Shown here piece by piece: positions 31,623 through 34,006 of a stretch of 34,006 nt of DNA. This DNA is from JAIPEI01 sp041685835 (lineage in GTDB: Bacteria > Desulfobacterota > DSM-4660 > Desulfatiglandales > HGW-15), in NCBI GenBank assembly GCA_041685835.1, contig JAWLEX010000023.1, positions 1 through 34,006 on the forward strand. Reading direction: 5' to 3'. The notes beneath the pieces were generated by a model. That model saw only the letters and a program-made list of their open reading frames with translations. It was not told the DNA's origin and did no database searches. A program made the translations under genes and the position numbers. Within the stretch, counting starts at the first letter, position 1. Each line of letters begins with the position of its first letter.

Positions 31623-31808
31623 TCAGTTCCCGGCGTCCAGGGTGCATTTTGTAAAATCGATCTCCTGCTTGCACTGGCTGCAGATATGCTTCTTGTTGAA
31701 TTCGTCTGAGAAAATTTCCTTTTCCTTACCACAGGCCGGGCACTTGCAAGTGAATGACTTCAGGTTTTTGAAATCGTCGAATCCCGGGCAATGTTGAGGT
31801 GTTGTCAT
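31623..31808 (-). CDS. Small zinc-ribbon-like protein
   Basis: A 61-residue protein with two CxxC pairs (CKCPACG and CSQCKQ) plus single cysteines near both ends, a zinc-ribbon or rubredoxin-like arrangement. The sequence between the pairs is Lys/Glu-rich. GGAGGGACGAC precedes ATG 31808. It lies at the downstream end of the oxygen-defence cluster, on the same strand. I recognise no precise family; a metal-binding or redox accessory role is inference. Confidence 0.7.
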   Translation of the reverse strand: MTTPQHCPGFDDFKNLKSFTCKCPACGKEKEIFSDEFNKKHICSQCKQEIDFTKCTLDAGN

Positions 31809-31896
31809 GTCGTCCCTCCTTTTCTCTTTCGTGTTAAAACCCCGTTAGGGTCCTTCCCTACGCCGACTCCCACACCAGATAAAGAATGGGCACCTG

Positions 31897-31989
31897 TCAA
31901 ATCAGTTTTGCTATATCCCTGCCATAGTCCTGGGCCATGCTTCTGGTTTCTCCGCTCCTACCGGCATAGACCACCAGCGCTTTACCCAT
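31897..31989 (-). pseudogene. Truncated flavodoxin (N-terminal stub)
   Basis: Thirty residues beginning MGKALVVYAGRSGETRSMAQ look like the first strand and FMN phosphate loop of a flavodoxin, then stop at TGA. A good ribosome-binding site (GGGGAG) precedes ATG 31989. The sequence after the TGA does not continue a flavodoxin, so this is a decayed or truncated copy rather than a selenoprotein. It sits in the oxygen-defence cluster, where a flavodoxin would make sense. Confidence 0.6.
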
Positions 31990-32060
31990 CACGAACTCCC
32001 CTTTGAGTAACCCGAATCGCTCAAAGACGAATCGAGTTTAACCGGCATACAGGACCGCAC

Positions 32061-32216
32061 CTACTTGAGCCGGGTGTCGCGGCCGGTGTTCCCGCAATCG
32101 GGAATGTAGCAGGATATGTCCACGAACTCACATTTTTCACGGCACTGGGGACATATCTCAGGGGGTGCATCCGCGCTGAGATTATATCCGCACTTCTGAC
32201 ATTTCCACTCTCCCAT
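32061..32216 (-). CDS. Rubredoxin-like (rubrerythrin-type) small protein
   Basis: A 51-residue protein (MGEWKCQKCGYNLSADAPPE and on) with CxxCGY and CPQC, the iron-binding pairs of rubredoxin-like domains, as found at the end of rubrerythrins. Two extra cysteines occur in SCYIPDCG. AAGGAG precedes ATG 32216 at ideal spacing. It lies in the same direction between desulfoferrodoxin and the flavodoxin stub, so it is probably an electron donor in the same oxygen-defence unit. The extra CxxxxxC pair near the C-terminus is unusual for a plain rubredoxin and may bind zinc. Confidence 0.85.
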   Translation of the reverse strand: MGEWKCQKCGYNLSADAPPEICPQCREKCEFVDISCYIPDCGNTGRDTRLK

Positions 32217-32289
32217 GTAATAACTCCTTTTTCACTTCAAAGCCTGCCGGAACCTGACATTGAACTGCGGTTCCGGAAGGCCTTGCGGG

Positions 32290-32664
32290 CTACTTTTTCC
32301 ACAGCCCGTGAATGTTGCAATACTCCCTTGCAGTGACCTGATCAGCATCTATCTTGAACACGGCTTCCGGGACGCTTCCCGGCTCGAGGAACTGCCTGTA
32401 GGCCTTGCCGCCGGCAATAAGCTCGATCCACTCGATGTAGTGCTTCTCCTCCATCGGATGGGCCACTTCACCCACCTTCACCTTGTAGCCGTCGGCCGTC
32501 TTCTCAACTACGGGCACGTGCTTTTCCTTGGCCGCGTCCACGGTGTTCTCCTTGAAGAGCTTCATCGGCTGCCCGCAGCATACCAGTTCACCTTTGCCCC
32601 CGTGAAGAACCTCCACTATGTTTCCACAGACTTCACACTTGTATATCTCCATTTTTTGTGCCAT
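32290..32664 (-). CDS. dfx: Desulfoferrodoxin (superoxide reductase)
   Basis: This protein reduces superoxide to hydrogen peroxide without making oxygen, using rubredoxin as donor. The N-terminal desulforedoxin-like domain has Cys10, Cys13, Cys29 and Cys30 (Center I Fe). The C-terminal catalytic domain has His49, His69, His75, Cys116 and His119 (Center II Fe), with Glu47-Lys48 just before His49, as in the EKHVP family motif. The 124-aa length is standard for two-iron desulfoferrodoxin. AAAGGAG precedes ATG 32664. It lies 64 bases after rubrerythrin on the same strand. The peroxide it makes could be removed by rubrerythrin or by the peroxiredoxin at 21 kb. Confidence 0.97.
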   Translation of the reverse strand: MAQKMEIYKCEVCGNIVEVLHGGKGELVCCGQPMKLFKENTVDAAKEKHVPVVEKTADGYKVKVGEVAHPMEEKHYIEWIELIAGGKAYRQFLEPGSVPEAVFKIDADQVTAREYCNIHGLWKK

Positions 32665-32728
32665 TTGAATTCTCCTTTCAAGTATCTAAGGGGTTTCACG
32701 TTCCTGAAAACTGCCGCTATGGAATCTT

Positions 32729-33301
32729 CTAATAGTTCTCTCCCAGAAGCTCGAAGTGGGCCATGGGGTGGTCGCAGGCCGGGCAAGTATCCGGGGCTGC
32801 GGTTCCTTCGTGGAGATATCCGCAGTTGCGGCAGCGCCAAACCACTGGGGTATCCCTCTTGAAAACGCATTCGGCCTTTATGTTGGCGGCCAGATCCCGA
32901 TACCGCTTCTCGTGCTGCTTCTCGGCCACGGCGATCTTCTCGAACACATCGGCGATCTCTGTGAAGCCCTCCTCCCGTGCCACCTTGGCAAAGCCGGGAT
33001 ACATCTCGGTATGCTCGTAGTTTTCACCGGCCGCCGCCTCTTCCAGGTTCTCCAGTGTCGTGCCGATAACACCTGCGGGAAACGCGGCGGTAACCTCAGC
33101 CTCGCCGCCCTCGAGAAACTTGAATAAACGCTTGGCGTGCTCCTTTTCCTGATCGGCGGTTTCCTCGAAGATGCTGGAGATCTGGACGTATCCTTCTTTC
33201 TTCGCCTTGCTTGCGAAGTAGGTGTATCGGTTTCTTGCCTGTGACTCTCCGGCAAACGCCGTAAGAAGATTTTTCTCAGTCTTACTTCCCTTTAATCCCA
33301 T
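32729..33301 (-). CDS. rbr: Rubrerythrin
   Basis: This 190-residue peroxide-scavenging protein has a diiron four-helix bundle followed by a rubredoxin domain. The helix motifs carrying the iron ligands are visible (Glu19 in AGESQARN, EKEH at 52-55, ENYEHTE at 93-99, AEKQH at 126-130). The C-terminal rubredoxin site has Cys157, Cys160, Cys173 and Cys176. It reduces hydrogen peroxide to water with electrons from rubredoxin-type donors. The start ATG at 33301 follows AGGAGGGAAGG; the reading frame extends to 33319 but that start is less likely. Its first 20 bases overlap the end of the regulator gene, so the two are probably coupled. Confidence 0.97.
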   Translation of the reverse strand: MGLKGSKTEKNLLTAFAGESQARNRYTYFASKAKKEGYVQISSIFEETADQEKEHAKRLFKFLEGGEAEVTAAFPAGVIGTTLENLEEAAAGENYEHTEMYPGFAKVAREEGFTEIADVFEKIAVAEKQHEKRYRDLAANIKAECVFKRDTPVVWRCRNCGYLHEGTAAPDTCPACDHPMAHFELLGENY

Positions 33302-33767
33302 TATTCCTTCCCTCCTCAAATAATTCCGTGACCTGGAATTCTCGAAAAAGATGGCCCTTTTGTTTCTTGCACTCAGCGCATAGCCCTAAAAACTCCAGCT
33401 TATGGCCGAACACACCGTATTTAGTGAGCTTTCCAAGCGCCGATTCCAATTGCAAAGCCGGATCGTCCTGGGGTTCAAGCTCCACATCATCGATCCTGCC
33501 GCACCCGATACAAGTAACATGATAATGATCATGGGTATTGCCGTCAAATCGCATTTGAGGGAAATCCGGACCGATCTTCCGAATTAATCCGCTCGAGGCC
33601 AGTACATCAAGGTTCCTGTACACGGTTCCCATGCTGATCCTCGGAAGACGGTCCCTGACCCGCTCATAGATTTCATCCGCCTTTGGATGATCATGGCAGC
33701 GCCTTACCTCTTCCAGGATGACACTTCTTTGATGGGTCATCCGTTGTCGTTTATGTTCCAGGACCAA
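33282..33767 (-). CDS. Fur-family metalloregulator, PerR-like
   Basis: A 161-residue DNA-binding repressor. The N-terminal winged helix (THQRSVILEEVR, SMGTVYRNLDVL) is typical of Fur proteins. The hinge RFDGNTHDHYH resembles the PerR signature, and two CxxC pairs (86/89 and 130/133) bind structural zinc. With peroxide-defence genes downstream, a PerR-type iron-dependent peroxide sensor is more likely than a plain iron-uptake Fur; the distinction is inference. The start is TTG at 33767 behind AAGGAGAAA. A palindromic AT-rich operator lies just upstream, suggesting autoregulation. It heads the rubrerythrin-desulfoferrodoxin unit. Confidence 0.9.
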   Translation of the reverse strand: MVLEHKRQRMTHQRSVILEEVRRCHDHPKADEIYERVRDRLPRISMGTVYRNLDVLASSGLIRKIGPDFPQMRFDGNTHDHYHVTCIGCGRIDDVELEPQDDPALQLESALGKLTKYGVFGHKLEFLGLCAECKKQKGHLFREFQVTELFEEGRNNGIKGK

Positions 33768-33783
33768 TTATTTCTCCTTATTA

Positions 33784-33803
33784 GGAATTATTATCAATAA
33801 TAC
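33784..33803 (-). promoter_or_regulatory. Fur/PerR-type operator upstream of the regulator
   Basis: A perfect inverted repeat ATTATT-ATC-AATAAT (33787-33801) contains TGATAAT on the minus strand and resembles Fur and PerR boxes. It ends 20 bases from the TTG start, directly before the ribosome-binding site. A bound repressor would therefore cover the promoter or transcription start. Confidence 0.6.
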
Positions 33804-33834
33804 GGTCCCAACATCCCCTTGTCAAGCAGCAATT

Positions 33835-33895
33835 CACTAATGCCCATCCAGAAACGCTTTTTGGCCACTGGCAAGTTTCCAATTCAGAAATATGG
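33835..33895 (+). repeat. Dispersed repeat family B copy
   Basis: CACTAATGCCCATCCAGAAA and the following bases match the reverse complement of 13274-13330 closely. This copy directly adjoins repeat A copy 3, as at 12.4-13.3 kb, so families A and B tend to occur together. Confidence 0.75.
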
Positions 33896-33902
33896 AAACT
33901 CA

Positions 33903-34006
33903 CTAATGCGGGCCCTTGCCCGCAACCCAAAGCCAATGAGCACTGGCGCGAAGAATGAGCGTCCTGTTTGTTTCTTCGGGATCGAAATCGCTATCGGGAT
34001 CGAAAT
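33903..34006 (-). repeat. Dispersed repeat family A, copy 3 (cut by the window edge)
   Basis: The reverse complement matches the right arm of copy 1 (5350-5458) almost base for base, from TTAG inward through the GAATGAGCG segment to the ATCGAAATCGCTATCGGG-type tandem tract. The rest of the copy lies outside the window. Confidence 0.85.

Noticed and set aside
31897..31989. Possible selenocysteine at the TGA ending the flavodoxin stub
   Set aside because: The sequence after the TGA does not continue a flavodoxin and soon meets another stop, so truncation is the better reading.

Overview
The window looks like a chromosomal segment of a strictly anaerobic, sulfate-reducer-like member of the Desulfobacterota (the former Deltaproteobacteria). 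This is inferred from gene content. The segment carries rubredoxin, rubrerythrin, desulfoferrodoxin, a flavodiiron protein, a Ni-Fe carbon monoxide dehydrogenase, a ferredoxin:thioredoxin-reductase catalytic subunit, a DVU0298-type protein and a probable selenocysteine peroxiredoxin. I cannot name the species. I saw no rRNA, tRNA or CRISPR array.

Left part (1-9.8 kb, mostly + strand): a decayed ftsH remnant (- strand), a strong sigma70-type promoter, rubredoxin, then zwf-pgl-glk (glucose to glucose-6-P to 6-phosphogluconate). A gene-poor kilobase follows (4.4-5.47 kb) with a short promoter-terminator unit, a possible structured RNA and a dispersed repeat. Next come a small hypothetical gene, a LysM protein, a phasin-like protein, an ABC1/UbiB kinase-like protein, an MBL-fold hydrolase and a CbpM-like regulator. 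CbpM converges on a class-I dnaJ.

Middle (9.8-18.3 kb): dnaJ and a zinc alcohol dehydrogenase (- strand); a single flavodoxin-like gene enclosed by a 52-bp inverted repeat in a repeat-rich zone; about 0.9 kb without a convincing gene but ending in an excellent terminator hairpin; lon (-); a short J-domain protein (+); and a glycine-zipper lipoprotein (-).

Redox island (18.6-21.7 kb, all - strand): a small Cys protein, a frameshifted ferritin-like remnant, FTR catalytic subunit, glutaredoxin-like protein, a HEAT-type DVU0298 protein, a 4Fe-4S ferredoxin, a Cys-rich protein and a peroxiredoxin. In the peroxiredoxin, UGA stands exactly where the peroxidatic Cys codon belongs, with a possible bacterial SECIS hairpin just after it. 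Together these suggest a route from ferredoxin through FTR and glutaredoxin to a selenoperoxiredoxin. This is the best candidate here for an uncharacterised system.

Right part (21.9-34 kb, all - strand): a translationally coupled tripartite RND efflux operon (outer-membrane factor, adaptor, pump), a flavodiiron protein, cooS with a Fur-like box upstream, and an oxygen-defence cluster. That cluster reads PerR/Fur regulator, rubrerythrin, desulfoferrodoxin, a 51-residue rubredoxin-like protein, a 30-residue flavodoxin stub and a zinc-ribbon-like protein. The window ends in further copies of the two dispersed repeat families seen at 5.1 and 12.4-13.3 kb.
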